In this document: piece by piece, positions 25,952 through 34,713 of the stretch
Layout of the letters: the number at the start of each line of letters is the position of its first letter
How positions within the stretch are numbered: the first letter of the stretch is position 1
Assembly: GCF_042677205.1 (NCBI RefSeq)
Contig: NZ_JBHTIU010000028.1
Span: forward strand, 1 to 64,000
Length of the DNA: 64,000 nucleotides
Source of the DNA: Paenibacillus_L residui
Lineage (GTDB): Bacteria > Bacillota > Bacilli > Paenibacillales > NBRC-103111
Reading direction: 5' to 3'
Translations under genes and position numbers: made by a program
The notes under the pieces: generated by a model
Database searches by the model: none
What the model was told of the DNA's origin: nothing
What the model saw: the letters and a program-made list of their open reading frames with translations, nothing else

Positions 25952-26764
25952 ATGGACAAGAATTCGGTATATAGAACAAATATTATAGGCGCCGGCGAGG
26001 TTGGCAGCGCTGTCTCGGTCGACATGGATAAGAATTATGTGCATAAAATTAACAGTTTTTATTGGGATACAAAAGGAAATGACTTCTTAGGAGCAATCGT
26101 GCTTCCTTTATATGGAGCATATGTCTCAGAAGAAAAATGCCGGCTTTTTGGCGACGTCACCGGGAAAAAGATGCTGGAGATAGGCTGTGGAAACGGTCAA
26201 TCCTTGCAATATCTGGGGGAACGCAAAGCATCCGAACTGTGGGCTGTGGACATATCTGAAAAACAAATCGAAAAGGCAGCTCAACATTTGAACGCATGCG
26301 GCCTATCAGCAAAATTTATCTGTACTCCCATGGAAGAAGAATGTGGCCTGCCAGTGGATTATTTTGACTTTGTTTATTCAATTTATGCCATAGGCTGGAC
26401 CACCGACCTAGAGGGTACTTTTGGCCGGATCGCTTCTTACCTTAAAAAAGACGGTGTATTTATTTTCAGTTGGTCTCACCCTATACATAAATGTGTTGCT
26501 GCAGAAAATAATATGCTTGCTTTTAAAAAATGTTATTTCGATGAATCTTGGTATTCGGTATCTCTTGATGAAGGTACGCTAACATTATCGGACCGTAAAC
26601 TATCAACCTATGTGAATGCGTTGGCAAAAGCGGGATTTGTCATTGAGCAAATGGTTGAGGAATCTGATGACGAAATTATGCAATCCCGGGACGATAACAG
26701 CGATTTTGCAAAAAAAGCAAAGATGCTTCCAGTAACTTTTGTAATCAAAGCAAGAAAACTATAG
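25952..26764 (+). CDS. Class I SAM-dependent methyltransferase
   Basis: The 270-residue protein has the methyltransferase 11/25 pattern: motif I KMLEIGCGNGQSLQYLG, acidic end of beta-2 LWAVDISEKQIEKA, motif DYFDFVYSIYAIGWT and the post-motif KDGVFIFSWSHPIHKC. GAGGG lies shortly before ATG 25952. An in-frame ATG at 26024 opens a similar MDKN sequence but has no ribosome site. The gene is 41 bases from the next kinase gene on the same strand. The substrate is unknown. Confidence 0.82.
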   Translation: MDKNSVYRTNIIGAGEVGSAVSVDMDKNYVHKINSFYWDTKGNDFLGAIVLPLYGAYVSEEKCRLFGDVTGKKMLEIGCGNGQSLQYLGERKASELWAVDISEKQIEKAAQHLNACGLSAKFICTPMEEECGLPVDYFDFVYSIYAIGWTTDLEGTFGRIASYLKKDGVFIFSWSHPIHKCVAAENNMLAFKKCYFDESWYSVSLDEGTLTLSDRKLSTYVNALAKAGFVIEQMVEESDDEIMQSRDDNSDFAKKAKMLPVTFVIKARKL

Positions 26765-26805
26765 TATCCGATAGCTTAATCATAACTAACAAATGGAGGA
26801 AAATT

Positions 26806-27450
26806 ATGGACAGGGTTTTGCATGAGATAGCCACTTCGGTTAAAGGAGAAGATAGAAGATTTATCATTGGGATTTCGGGTCATGGTGCGTCTGGAAAGAC
26901 AACGTTTGCCCATAATCTTGTAAAATTTCTGGGACATAACAATGTAAATTATATCAATACAGATCCTTATATTATCGGTTCTCATCTTAGGAAGTATACT
27001 TTAATTAGCTATGAATATAAGAATGAACAGCATCAAGAGAAAATGACAGCTTGCCATCCTGCTGCTCATAATGTATTCGCTTTAGAGAGAGACATACATA
27101 TGATGAGAGATGGTTTAGATTTTTATACAATAGGCACGAACTATACAAAGAGTAAGTTGGTCTCTTCCGGAAACAAAATTAATATTGTGGAAGGCATGAC
27201 CGTTGCCTTTACAGATCCCAATTTGTATGATCTAAAAATTTACTTATATACAGATGGGGAAACGGAACTAATGAGAAGAAGTATACGTGATGTTGCTGAA
27301 AGAGGAACAGATATTAATTATTTAAAAAAATCTCATGAAGAGCGCAGAATTCAATATGATTTATTTATGCATCCTTATCATCGGAATTTTGATTTGGTTT
27401 TAAAAAATTCCAACGAAGACTATATTCTTGAAAAAGGCAGTATTAATTAA
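26806..27450 (+). CDS. Uridine-kinase-like P-loop kinase
   Basis: The 214-residue protein has Walker A GISGHGASGKTTFA, a YINTDPYIIG Asp after strand 2, and NKINIVEGMTVAF as Walker B-like strand, resembling the uridine kinase/phosphoribulokinase family. GGAGG lies 6 bases before the ATG. The C-terminus (HEERRIQYDLFMHPYHRNFDLVL) is as in Bacillales uridine-kinase-like proteins often lying in accessory regions. The substrate is not known. The gene is AT-rich. Confidence 0.78.
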   Translation: MDRVLHEIATSVKGEDRRFIIGISGHGASGKTTFAHNLVKFLGHNNVNYINTDPYIIGSHLRKYTLISYEYKNEQHQEKMTACHPAAHNVFALERDIHMMRDGLDFYTIGTNYTKSKLVSSGNKINIVEGMTVAFTDPNLYDLKIYLYTDGETELMRRSIRDVAERGTDINYLKKSHEERRIQYDLFMHPYHRNFDLVLKNSNEDYILEKGSIN

Positions 27451-27477
27451 TATGTGCAGTATCCCTAATCGTCATAA

Positions 27478-27851
27478 TTAGTTCCATGGAATTACATTAA
27501 GATCCGGCCAGTTAGTTTTCCATCTAAGTACTTTCTTTTCATAAATCTCTTTTATTATTTGTACTTTATTTGGCCTTACAATTAGCCCGAGTAAATCATT
27601 TAATCCAAAAGGTGCGTACAATCTCCAGGTATCATTATCATTTTTTCTCAACCCGATTGCAGTAGCTGTTGTAGGCCAAGTATTAATAGCCTCTTCAAGT
27701 GAAGAATAAGGATATAATAGTGTTCTATTTCAAGCTTAGGAGCTTGTTTGAAAATAGAACTCAACACAGGATTCATCTGAATAATCGATGTGAGGTATTC
27801 CATTTGAGAGGTAAGGTCTGTGTTATGGGCTGTGTATTTAGAGTTTTCCAT
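27478..27851 (-). pseudogene. Nucleotidyltransferase family (DUF925-like) with internal deletion
   Basis: The N-terminal part (MEYLTSIIQMNPVLSSIFKQ) and the C-terminal part (SLEEAINTWPTTATAIGLRK, then LYAPFGLNDLLGLIVRPNKV, ending VIPWN) both match this family. The middle of about 80-100 residues with the catalytic GS and Asp motifs is missing, and the two parts are joined out of frame near 27705-27715. The start overlaps the end of the CYTH gene, suggesting an original operon. It cannot make an active enzyme. Confidence 0.8.
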
Positions 27852-28380
27852 CTACAAATTCCTTTCCATTTACCAGGTCTTCATTGGAACCTTCAATCTT
27901 TTCTAATAAATAACCTTCAAACAACTGTTTGTATCCTTCCAAGTCCACAGTTATTGGGGTAGTGTCCGATCGTAAAAGCTCAATTTCAAAAATGTTTCCG
28001 ACACCTTCAACTGTGTCCAAGTGAAAGACAACATGATCTTTAGACCATACTTCCCTTGCTTTTTTAATAGTTATTGCTTGACCGTACAGTGAGGTAAAGA
28101 TGGGAAGGATTTGTGCGTCTTTAACTTGGTAATATTCAAATTCAATATTTGATTCTTGATTACTTCTACTGTAAACATACACTAGTGTCGACTCTTCGTT
28201 TTCTATCCTTATTTTTATTCTCTTAGAGTTTGATTGTGTCTGGGGATCATATATTTTGAAAATATGATCTTCCTGCTGCTTCCTAGTTATAAATTGAGCC
28301 TGAAATTGATTAAGTATTTCACGGATTTGCGTGAAATTCTCGCAGAAGTATTTGGTATCTCTACAGAGCTGAACTTTCAT
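27838..28380 (-). CDS. CYTH-domain protein (class IV adenylate cyclase / triphosphatase-like)
   Basis: The 180-residue protein fits the CYTH tunnel fold: an RIKIRIEN strand, IEFEYYQVKDAQ, VWSKDHVVFHLDTVEGVGNIFEIEL and a C-terminal helix (LEGYKQLFEGYLLEKI). Family members act on triphosphates or make cAMP. The first strand reads MKVQLCRDTKYF, so the typical ExExK signature is degenerate; activity is uncertain. ATG 28380 or GTG 28389 may start it, neither with a good ribosome site. It precedes the broken nucleotidyltransferase gene with a small overlap. Confidence 0.7.
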   Translation of the reverse strand: MKVQLCRDTKYFCENFTQIREILNQFQAQFITRKQQEDHIFKIYDPQTQSNSKRIKIRIENEESTLVYVYSRSNQESNIEFEYYQVKDAQILPIFTSLYGQAITIKKAREVWSKDHVVFHLDTVEGVGNIFEIELLRSDTTPITVDLEGYKQLFEGYLLEKIEGSNEDLVNGKEFVDGKL

Positions 28381-28798
28381 TCTTATCACGACCGTTCGCT
28401 ATTTTTTCAACTAATTTATATCGAACCTTAACCTGTCTTTTTGAATATAAGCTTTAACTTTCATGGCTAATAGTCAGAATATTTTCGTTAGCATCCAAAT
28501 AAACAACAATCAATTGATCCGTATACTCCGGATTAAAAGTGAAATCCATGATAAAAATCTGTTCTTTTTGCTCTTTTTCTATTGTCACACGCCTAGATCG
28601 GACAGAATGACCGTCACCAGCAGGACAACTTACGCCGTCAATCGGCGGACATTATGCGTAAACTGGTATTTCGCGCAAATCTTTATTGCTTTTGATTATG
28701 ATTTTCTTATTGTTGGTAATACTATTTCTGCCAGCGCTACAACTGTTGACGTTCCATTAGCTGCCCGTGTTAAAAACACGAATCTGGGAGGATCCTGC
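28381..28798. other. Intergenic region, possible gene remains
   Basis: A plus-strand frame (28463 onward) runs into the dehydrogenase gene only because of the frameshift there and is not taken as real. Near 28605-28690 another frame reads IGQNDRHQQDNLRRQSADIM to a stop, which looks like the end of a lost gene. No family was recognised. Confidence 0.3.
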
Positions 28799-29592
28799 AT
28801 GCAACTATATTTAAAAGGAAAAACGCATTGGTTACTGGGTCTACATCAGGAATCGGAAAAGCGATCGCCTTGTCATTAGTAGCGGAAGGTGCCGCTGTGC
28901 TTATTAACGGACGTCGTGAAGAAAAAGTTAATCAAACGGTAGAAGAAATTCAAACAAAGTTTCCTGACGCTAACCTTCAGTCAGTTGTAGCTGATCTAGG
29001 GACAGAACAAGGATGCCGACAGGTTATTGAGAAGCACTCTGAAGTAGACATTCTTATTAACAACTTGGGAATTTTTGAGCCTGTCGAATATTTTGATATC
29101 CCTGATGAAGATTGGTTCAAGCTGTTTGAAACCAACATCATGAGCGGTGTTCGACTTACCCGCCGGTACCTGAAACAAATGATTCAGAAAAAGGAAGGCA
29201 GAGTCATCTTTATCGCCAGTGAAGCAGCGATTATGCCATCTCTGGAAATGGCTCATTATAGTGCGACCAAAACGATGCAGCTCTCGCTCTCCCGCAGTTT
29301 AGCCGAGTTGACTAAAGGAACGAATGTGACTGTCAATACGGTTATGCCTGGTTCCACTTTAACTGAAGGAGTGGAAACGATGTTAAATCAGCTTTATCCT
29401 AATGAGAAATTAACAATGGAAGAAGCTGAAAAGCGATTTATGAAAGAGAACCGGCCAACCTCCATTATTCAAAGGCTTATTCGACCAGAAGAAATTGCAC
29501 ATCTCGTCACCTTCTTAAGTAGTCCTCTTTCTTCTGCCATTAATGGTTCCGCGTTACGTATAGATGGAGGATTAGTACGTAGCGTGTTTTAA
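28799..29592 (+). pseudogene. SDR family oxidoreductase with -1 frameshift at codon 10
   Basis: The body has all short-chain dehydrogenase marks: VTGSTSGIGKAIALSL (NAD(P) loop), DILINNLGIF, the catalytic serine in IFIASEAA and YSATK, ending LRIDGG. The natural start is ATG 28799 with GGGAGGA 6 bases upstream, encoding MQLYLKGKT. One base is missing at about 28825 (ACG CA TTG for ACG GCA TTG), so this start runs into the wrong frame. A TTG at 28828 begins the intact frame but cuts off the first beta strand. It is a true frameshift or a sequencing error; otherwise the gene is complete. Confidence 0.75.
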
Positions 29593-29621
29593 TAAATCAA
29601 TTTTGCAGCTGCACCCGTTCA

Positions 29622-30392
29622 TTATCTGGCTTCCTTCAAATCGTCCCGGCTTTGCTCCAGCAACTGAAGGATCGAATCATTTACCAAAGTTGGGTTTTCC
29701 CTTGTCATATGCGGTCTATGGCTTCCTCCCGAGACAACTAAATATTTTGATCCTTTGACAAGGGAGCTCAAATATTTAACCCTTTCCTCGTCAACAAATG
29801 GATCATGCTCCCCCGAAATAAACAGGCATGGACATTGAATACTTCCAAGCTGTTCCGTTGTAAGCTGCGGGTAAAGACGCCAATCTTCAGCCGATTGTTT
29901 CATGAATTCTTGCCAATTCCCTTTATGTGCTTCGCTGTGTCTTTCCATCATTTGGTCGATTGTAGTTTGCATCCCTTTATCTATTAGCCATTCCGGCTCA
30001 AATTCTTCGACCCCTGTCGGATCGCAAAATCCACTTGTACCTATTGTAGTAAGCGTAATGACTCTCTCCGGATGATTAACGGCAAGGTAAAGCCCGACAT
30101 TGGCTCCCAAGCTGTAGCCAACCAAATGCGCGGCATCCATATTCAATTGCCCCATAAATTCTATCACGTCATCTGCAATTTGCGGCGTAGACCATTCAAG
30201 GCTTTCGCATCTTGTTCTGCCATGCCCTCTGAAATCCGGGAAGTAGCAGGTGTATTTTTTTTGAAAATCCAATATTTGACTAGCAAAAGCCAATATTCCG
30301 CGAGAATAACCGCTGTGCAAAAAAATGAGATTCTCTCCATGCCCCATCTTCTCGTAAAACATTTCCAAATCATTGACCTTTACATATGGCAT
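29622..30392 (-). CDS. Alpha/beta hydrolase (copy 2 of a tandem pair, active-site serine present)
   Basis: The 256-residue alpha/beta hydrolase has the oxyanion HSG (LIFLHSGYSRG), nucleophile elbow GYSLG with S94, acid Asp in ISGEHDPFVDEE and His in GGSHRPHM. ATG 30392 is preceded by GGGGGAGT, 10 bases after the stop of the upstream paralogue. The pair are aligned almost without gaps (shared SRGILAFASQILDF and KYTCYFPDFRGHGRTR), so they arose by tandem duplication. Probably an esterase or peptidase-like enzyme; substrate unknown. Confidence 0.87.
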   Translation of the reverse strand: MPYVKVNDLEMFYEKMGHGENLIFLHSGYSRGILAFASQILDFQKKYTCYFPDFRGHGRTRCESLEWSTPQIADDVIEFMGQLNMDAAHLVGYSLGANVGLYLAVNHPERVITLTTIGTSGFCDPTGVEEFEPEWLIDKGMQTTIDQMMERHSEAHKGNWQEFMKQSAEDWRLYPQLTTEQLGSIQCPCLFISGEHDPFVDEERVKYLSSLVKGSKYLVVSGGSHRPHMTRENPTLVNDSILQLLEQSRDDLKEAR

Positions 30393-30402
30393 TATACTCC
30401 CC

Positions 30403-31155
30403 CTATCCGCTGTTCTTTTCCAAAAAATCAAGAATGGTATCGTTTACAAATGCAGGATCTTCCCTATTCATATGAGTTTTATGGCTTCTACCGGGTACGA
30501 TAACATAACGGGAGTCAGGGATTAGATTTGTCACCCGTTTTAGATCCTCTTCTGGAGCGAACTCATCATACTCCCCTGCGATAAACAAAGCGGGACAGCT
30601 TATACTTCTTAATTGATCGTCCGTCAGATTGGGATAGGTTCGCCAATCCTTTATTTTCTGCCTAAGAAACTCCTGCCAATTTCCTTGATGCGCATCAAAA
30701 TGTCTTTCTTCCATCGATTTAATGAAATCATAGTTTTTGTTTTGCAACAGCCGTTCCGGCTCAAACTCTTCCGATCCCATGGATGCAACAAAGCCGCTTT
30801 GACCGATAGAAGTTAATGATGCCACTCTTTCGGGCTGATTAACAGCGCAATGTAGTGCCACTCCTCCACCCATGCCGTAACCGATGAAATGGGTCTGTTG
30901 AATCTGAAGCTGGTCCATAAATGCAAAAATATCGTCTGCATGCTGGGGAGTACTCCACTCAAGACTGCTGCTCCTCGTTCTGCCGTGCCCTCTGAAATCC
31001 GGAAAATAGCAAGTATACTTGCGTTGGAAGTCGAGTATTTGACTGGCAAAAGCCAATATTCCCCGAGAAAATCCACTATGTAAAAACACTATCGGACTTC
31101 CGATCCCCATCTTTTCATAATACATTTCGATGTTGTTGCATTGAATATACGGCAT
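30403..31155 (-). CDS. Alpha/beta hydrolase paralogue lacking the nucleophile serine
   Basis: This 250-residue copy is clearly homologous to the next gene over its full length, but the nucleophile elbow reads GYGMGG: codon 94 (30874-30876) is GGC (Gly) where the paralogue has serine. The acid (AGEYDEFAPEE) and histidine (GRSHKTHM) remain. Without the serine, ester hydrolysis by the normal mechanism should fail, so it may be a binding or regulatory protein, a partner of the active copy, or recently inactivated. AAGGAG lies upstream of the ATG. Confidence 0.87.
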   Translation of the reverse strand: MPYIQCNNIEMYYEKMGIGSPIVFLHSGFSRGILAFASQILDFQRKYTCYFPDFRGHGRTRSSSLEWSTPQHADDIFAFMDQLQIQQTHFIGYGMGGGVALHCAVNQPERVASLTSIGQSGFVASMGSEEFEPERLLQNKNYDFIKSMEERHFDAHQGNWQEFLRQKIKDWRTYPNLTDDQLRSISCPALFIAGEYDEFAPEEDLKRVTNLIPDSRYVIVPGRSHKTHMNREDPAFVNDTILDFLEKNSG

Positions 31156-31378
31156 CCCGATTCAGCTCCTTTAAGACGTTATATTTTTCAATTGGAAAGT
31201 ATAATGCCAGCTGCTCTTTACTATACTTCAGGATCGTAAAATTCCTCCTCGTGTCTCCACCATTAAATTACAATCATCCACAAACATACGTTCTCTATAC
31301 TTTACCATATAGTGGTAATCGGTTCAAGGGGTTTTTACGCGTCGTGGGATTTGGTGTTTGAGGTTTTCTCGTCTTGAA

Positions 31379-31411
31379 ACAAAATAAGCCGCTGACGCGG
31401 CTTATTTTGTT
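31379..31411 (-). terminator. Strong stem-loop terminator, bidirectional form
   Basis: AAAATAAGCCGC pairs with GCGGCTTATTTT around the loop TGAC, with T-rich flanks on both strands. It follows the stop of the minus-strand acetyltransferase gene (31442) and separates it from the hydrolase pair. Confidence 0.85.
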
Positions 31412-31441
31412 CAAGGAAGCTCTTGATATTCTCTGACAACG

Positions 31442-31954
31442 TTAGAGTTTAACTTTAGTGAAATACAGATTCAAATCATCATCCACACGAACCATGGAAC
31501 CGGGAGTTACCGGTTGTTGCTGATACGCCACTCCCCTGCCGTCGGGTATATATCCCCTTTTTGCATACATACGCTGTGCACTGCCATAACTTTGATAGAG
31601 TCCGACGCCGATTCCAGCGATTCCATATTTCTCAAATGCAATGTTCTCGATGGCTTCCATTAATGCATTTCCTATCCCCCGATTTCGAAATGGAGGAATA
31701 ACATTGAAATCATTTATTTCCGGTATGCCATTTTCAACAAAGTAAGGGTAATGTGAGGTAGTAAGAAGATGTAAGCTTCCCGCGAACTGCTGTTGGTAAA
31801 AGGCTAGTAAAGTAATTCTTTCCCCTGTTACATTCTGTTCCCAACATCTCTGGATGTAATCCCTGGACTTTCCGACACCATGTTCTGTGAAAACTTGATA
31901 CACAAGCTCTACGTCCGATTCAGTCATTTGACGAATTTCAATAGAATTAGTCAT
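31442..31954 (-). CDS. GNAT family N-acetyltransferase
   Basis: The 170-residue GNAT protein starts IEIRQMTESDVELVYQVF and has the acetyl-CoA loop VIPPFRNRGIGNALMEAIE, then SYGSAQRMYAKRGYIPDGRG. GGGGGGAGATT precedes the ATG. It forms a single-gene transcript ending at the hairpin at 31379. Substrate unknown. Confidence 0.87.
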   Translation of the reverse strand: MTNSIEIRQMTESDVELVYQVFTEHGVGKSRDYIQRCWEQNVTGERITLLAFYQQQFAGSLHLLTTSHYPYFVENGIPEINDFNVIPPFRNRGIGNALMEAIENIAFEKYGIAGIGVGLYQSYGSAQRMYAKRGYIPDGRGVAYQQQPVTPGSMVRVDDDLNLYFTKVKL

Positions 31955-32347
31955 AATCTCCCCCCCTATTCAATTACTACTATATAATTCGTTTACCAGT
32001 TGGTTTAATGCTGGAGAACGTCACCCGAATTGTAAATAGCTCGCCATATCCTGCATTTTTTGTACCGGCATGGACGCTAAATGGATTTCATCCAGTTATT
32101 TTGTCTCCTTAAGGGAAAAAAATGAAAACTAACTGGAAATCCTCCATCTATATTTCCTAAAAATGATGATATAGGACGAAGTATTCCATTTTAAATGTAG
32201 TTTTTCCAGTTAGTCTAGCGGCTTTCTACCATTCAATAGAATTTACCTGCATAAAATCCAGTTACATCGTCGGAATCACATCGAGGGAATAAGTAATTGG
32301 GTTACCTAGGCGATTTTTAGTATAAATAGTTACCGCCCGAAATAGAT
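31955..32347. other. Intergenic region with an inverted-repeat element
   Basis: No gene. The motif CCAGTTA and its complement occur four times (near 32090, 32131, 32206, 32250). The best pair is listed as a separate repeat. The rest is AT-rich and featureless. Confidence 0.4.
32128..32214. repeat. Small element with 12-bp inverted ends
   Basis: ACTAACTGGAAA (32128-32139) and TTTCCAGTTAGT (32203-32214) are perfect inverted repeats enclosing 63 AT-rich bases. Extra copies of the CCAGTTA core flank it. It could be a miniature repeat element or an RNA stem; no transposase or target duplication was seen. Confidence 0.5.
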
Positions 32348-33166
32348 TCACGAAAAAATAAGCTCGGCCACAACACCATAGTGATCGCTTGGAACTTTGT
32401 TCGCTATCGGTGTTGGCTCTGTTCCGAAAAGGCGCAGGCTTCTGACCACGGGCTCCGGATCTTGATACTGCGGGTCCTGCCTCAGCATAATCCAATCCAC
32501 ACGAGCAGGCATTTGCAGTGTATGAAGGCCGTTCCAGCGAGGATTTCGGGCAAAATCGAGGGTTGGTTGAGCCTGCAATCCTGTTCGCCATTGCTCATAT
32601 TCGGCGAGATCCAGCCATTTAGCGGCACGGCCATTCAGCGATTGGCGCCCCTGCAGAAGCCTATGGATACTAGAATCGGGCAAATCATTGAAATCACCGC
32701 ATAACCACTCCACAGTGTCCATTTCGGCCATAGAGTCGATCCAATCCAGTACAGCGCATATTTGAACTTCTCGGGTGAGCACACACCTCCAGTCCAGGTG
32801 AACATTCGTTATGCCGATGCGAACCGAATTGACCTGCAGGATAGCCCGGTGAGCGCAATAAACCGAAGGATTCGAATCGCTATCCCAAATCGCTTTTTCC
32901 ATCACAAAAGGGTGTTTACTTAGTATCGCCAGACCTTCCCCGGCATCTTCCAGATCCGGATACGCCTGAAAGGTGACATAGGGATATCCCGTCTGTTCAG
33001 CGATATAGGCAGCAATCGGTTTTGACGAATAACCGGGGGTCTGTGCGGCAGCCTCCTGCAAAGAGATAACATCCGCATGAACCGAACCGATTTCTTCGCA
33101 GAGGGCGGCCAGTCTGCTGCTTAGCGTTCTTTCGTCGTTCCATATATTATAAGTAGCGATGATCAT
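32348..33166 (-). CDS. Endonuclease/exonuclease/phosphatase family protein
   Basis: This protein of about 272 residues has the EEP fold motifs: IIATYNIWND at the start, metal Glu in DVISLQEA, NVHLDWRCV, WLCGDFNDLP (catalytic Asp/Asn) and the final SDHYGVVAEL His. It could cleave phosphodiesters, sphingomyelin-like lipids or inositol phosphates. The frame is open further upstream, but ATG 33166 overlaps the stop of the phosphotransferase gene (ATGA) and has GAGG 7 bases upstream, so the pair is coupled. Confidence 0.85.
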   Translation of the reverse strand: MIIATYNIWNDERTLSSRLAALCEEIGSVHADVISLQEAAAQTPGYSSKPIAAYIAEQTGYPYVTFQAYPDLEDAGEGLAILSKHPFVMEKAIWDSDSNPSVYCAHRAILQVNSVRIGITNVHLDWRCVLTREVQICAVLDWIDSMAEMDTVEWLCGDFNDLPDSSIHRLLQGRQSLNGRAAKWLDLAEYEQWRTGLQAQPTLDFARNPRWNGLHTLQMPARVDWIMLRQDPQYQDPEPVVRSLRLFGTEPTPIANKVPSDHYGVVAELIFS

Positions 33167-34044
33167 GTAATCGCCTCGTTCCTCAGCTTGCTCCAATAAG
33201 CCCAAGCTTCCAAATATTCTGGCAAATGTGAAGAATGGTACTTTAAGCATGTCGCAATTCTACAATAAAGCTGAACCAGCACCTCTTCCACCAACGACCG
33301 GTGATTATCCCACTGCCACAAGGAAGGGTGTAAGGTACGGGCCGCTTGCCGAAGTGTATCCATAGTCAAGTCGTCGGGAGACGAGCAAAAGGCGAAGAGA
33401 AAATCATAATGCGGAGGTCCGACCATTGGCGCTGGGTCGATGACGCCTCTCAGTACGGACGAATCAAAAATAAAATTATGAACCCCACAGTCCCCGTGCA
33501 GCAAATATGCCTGCAGATTGTCCGATCGGTATATGGCTTCAGGAAGCTGCTTAACCCAATCATGGTCGTCTTGTGGCAGCAAGCCTCCTATTTGATCACG
33601 AGCTTCCAAGATTCGCTGCTGCAGGAACGACGGCCATGAGTCGGCAAGAGGCTCATCCAGCCACCCCCAACCTTGGTCAGCACTGTCGCGTTGATATCGA
33701 TTTATGAGCGACTCCGCCAAGGCGGACAGCCATTCTGATTTGGACCCCATCTCTTTATTGGCGGTTCCTTGAATATACTCATAGACGAAGAATTGATGAG
33801 CCGGATCGACAAAATAAAGCTTGGGAAAAATCAATCCTGCGTAGGTTTGAAGAAAGCTTGCCACTAATTCTACGTGCTTAGGACCATCGATTTTCAGAAC
33901 ATATAACGGTTCGTCACGAAAGCCGACAGTGTATACTTTGCCCGCAGTCGTACCCGACATTTCCCGGTCCAAAATACATGCCGGTTGAAGAATTCCTTGA
34001 TTCTTCAACTGAACGAGTATCGATTGCGCTTGAACATCACTCAT
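33163..34044 (-). CDS. Aminoglycoside-phosphotransferase-like (APH) family protein
   Basis: The 293-residue protein has the kinase-like APH fold: an N-lobe lysine in LYVLKIDGPKH, the Brenner motif LLHGDCGVHNF with catalytic Asp, and the metal-binding Asp in GVIDPAPMVGPPHYDF. GGAAGG lies upstream of the ATG. Chromosomal members of this family mostly phosphorylate small metabolites, so resistance should not be assumed. Coupled to the EEP gene downstream. Confidence 0.83.
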   Translation of the reverse strand: MSDVQAQSILVQLKNQGILQPACILDREMSGTTAGKVYTVGFRDEPLYVLKIDGPKHVELVASFLQTYAGLIFPKLYFVDPAHQFFVYEYIQGTANKEMGSKSEWLSALAESLINRYQRDSADQGWGWLDEPLADSWPSFLQQRILEARDQIGGLLPQDDHDWVKQLPEAIYRSDNLQAYLLHGDCGVHNFIFDSSVLRGVIDPAPMVGPPHYDFLFAFCSSPDDLTMDTLRQAARTLHPSLWQWDNHRSLVEEVLVQLYCRIATCLKYHSSHLPEYLEAWAYWSKLRNEAIT

Positions 34045-34258
34045 TCACATCCTACCTTCCTTTACTTCTGTCCGTGATCCTATCCTTTCCTATCATTTTA
34101 CTTCTTCCCCGAATTCTTCAGATAGTAAAGATTGAACATAATTAAACTATCCTGTTCGAAACAGTTTTTTCGCAAACACTCTGCTCTTCTTACACTCTCC
34201 TTGCTCCTCCACTCAGGGGTATCGGGATAATTCATGATTTTTTTTAATGATTAGTTTG

Positions 34259-34674
34259 TCATAAAGTAAGTATGAAGTCTTGGTAGCCTTCAGGAGTCGG
34301 TTTTCCGTCGGACACTTTGAGCGTTAGTTGCTCTGGAAAAGCCATAAAACTGACCTGGGTAGTCTTTCGACATACTGGGTAATCACCTTCTTTGTGGCTT
34401 AGTATGGTCTTCATGGTTTGTTCGGACAACTGGCTTTGGGACAGCAAATCTTCGAGGGCAAGGTGTCGTTTATATCCTTCGGAGCTTTCATTTCCGCCAA
34501 CAATTCAGGAGCCAATTCATTCAGTCGATTGATCGTTTCTTGTATCTCTTTCTCTTGCCAATTCTGATCCGAATGCAGCAAATAACCGACAATTCCATTT
34601 ACCAAAGGCTTTAGTGATTGACCGTGCTGGAAGCCAATTTCATAAGGTGTCCCACGCAATGTAATTTTGAGCAT
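34259..34674 (-). pseudogene. C45 autoproteolytic acyltransferase/hydrolase, internal deletion
   Basis: ATG 34674 with GGAGGGG upstream begins MLKITLRGTPYEIGFQHGQS and runs through LAPELLAEMK, the N-terminal part of the penicillin-acyltransferase-like C45 family. The C-terminal part of the same family (LLSQSQLSEQTMKTILSHKE to DFILTL, stop at 34259) follows in another frame. About 200 residues in between, including the autoprocessing Cys, are gone; the junction is near 34480-34500. It lies 40 bases after the argS-like gene. Confidence 0.8.
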
Positions 34675-34713
34675 TATGTCCCCTCCATCAAACATTTCAT
34701 ATTCATCCGTAGT

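Noticed and set aside
28463..28879. 138-codon plus-strand frame
   Set aside because: It overlaps the dehydrogenase start and reaches it only through the frameshift; its upstream part has no family resemblance.
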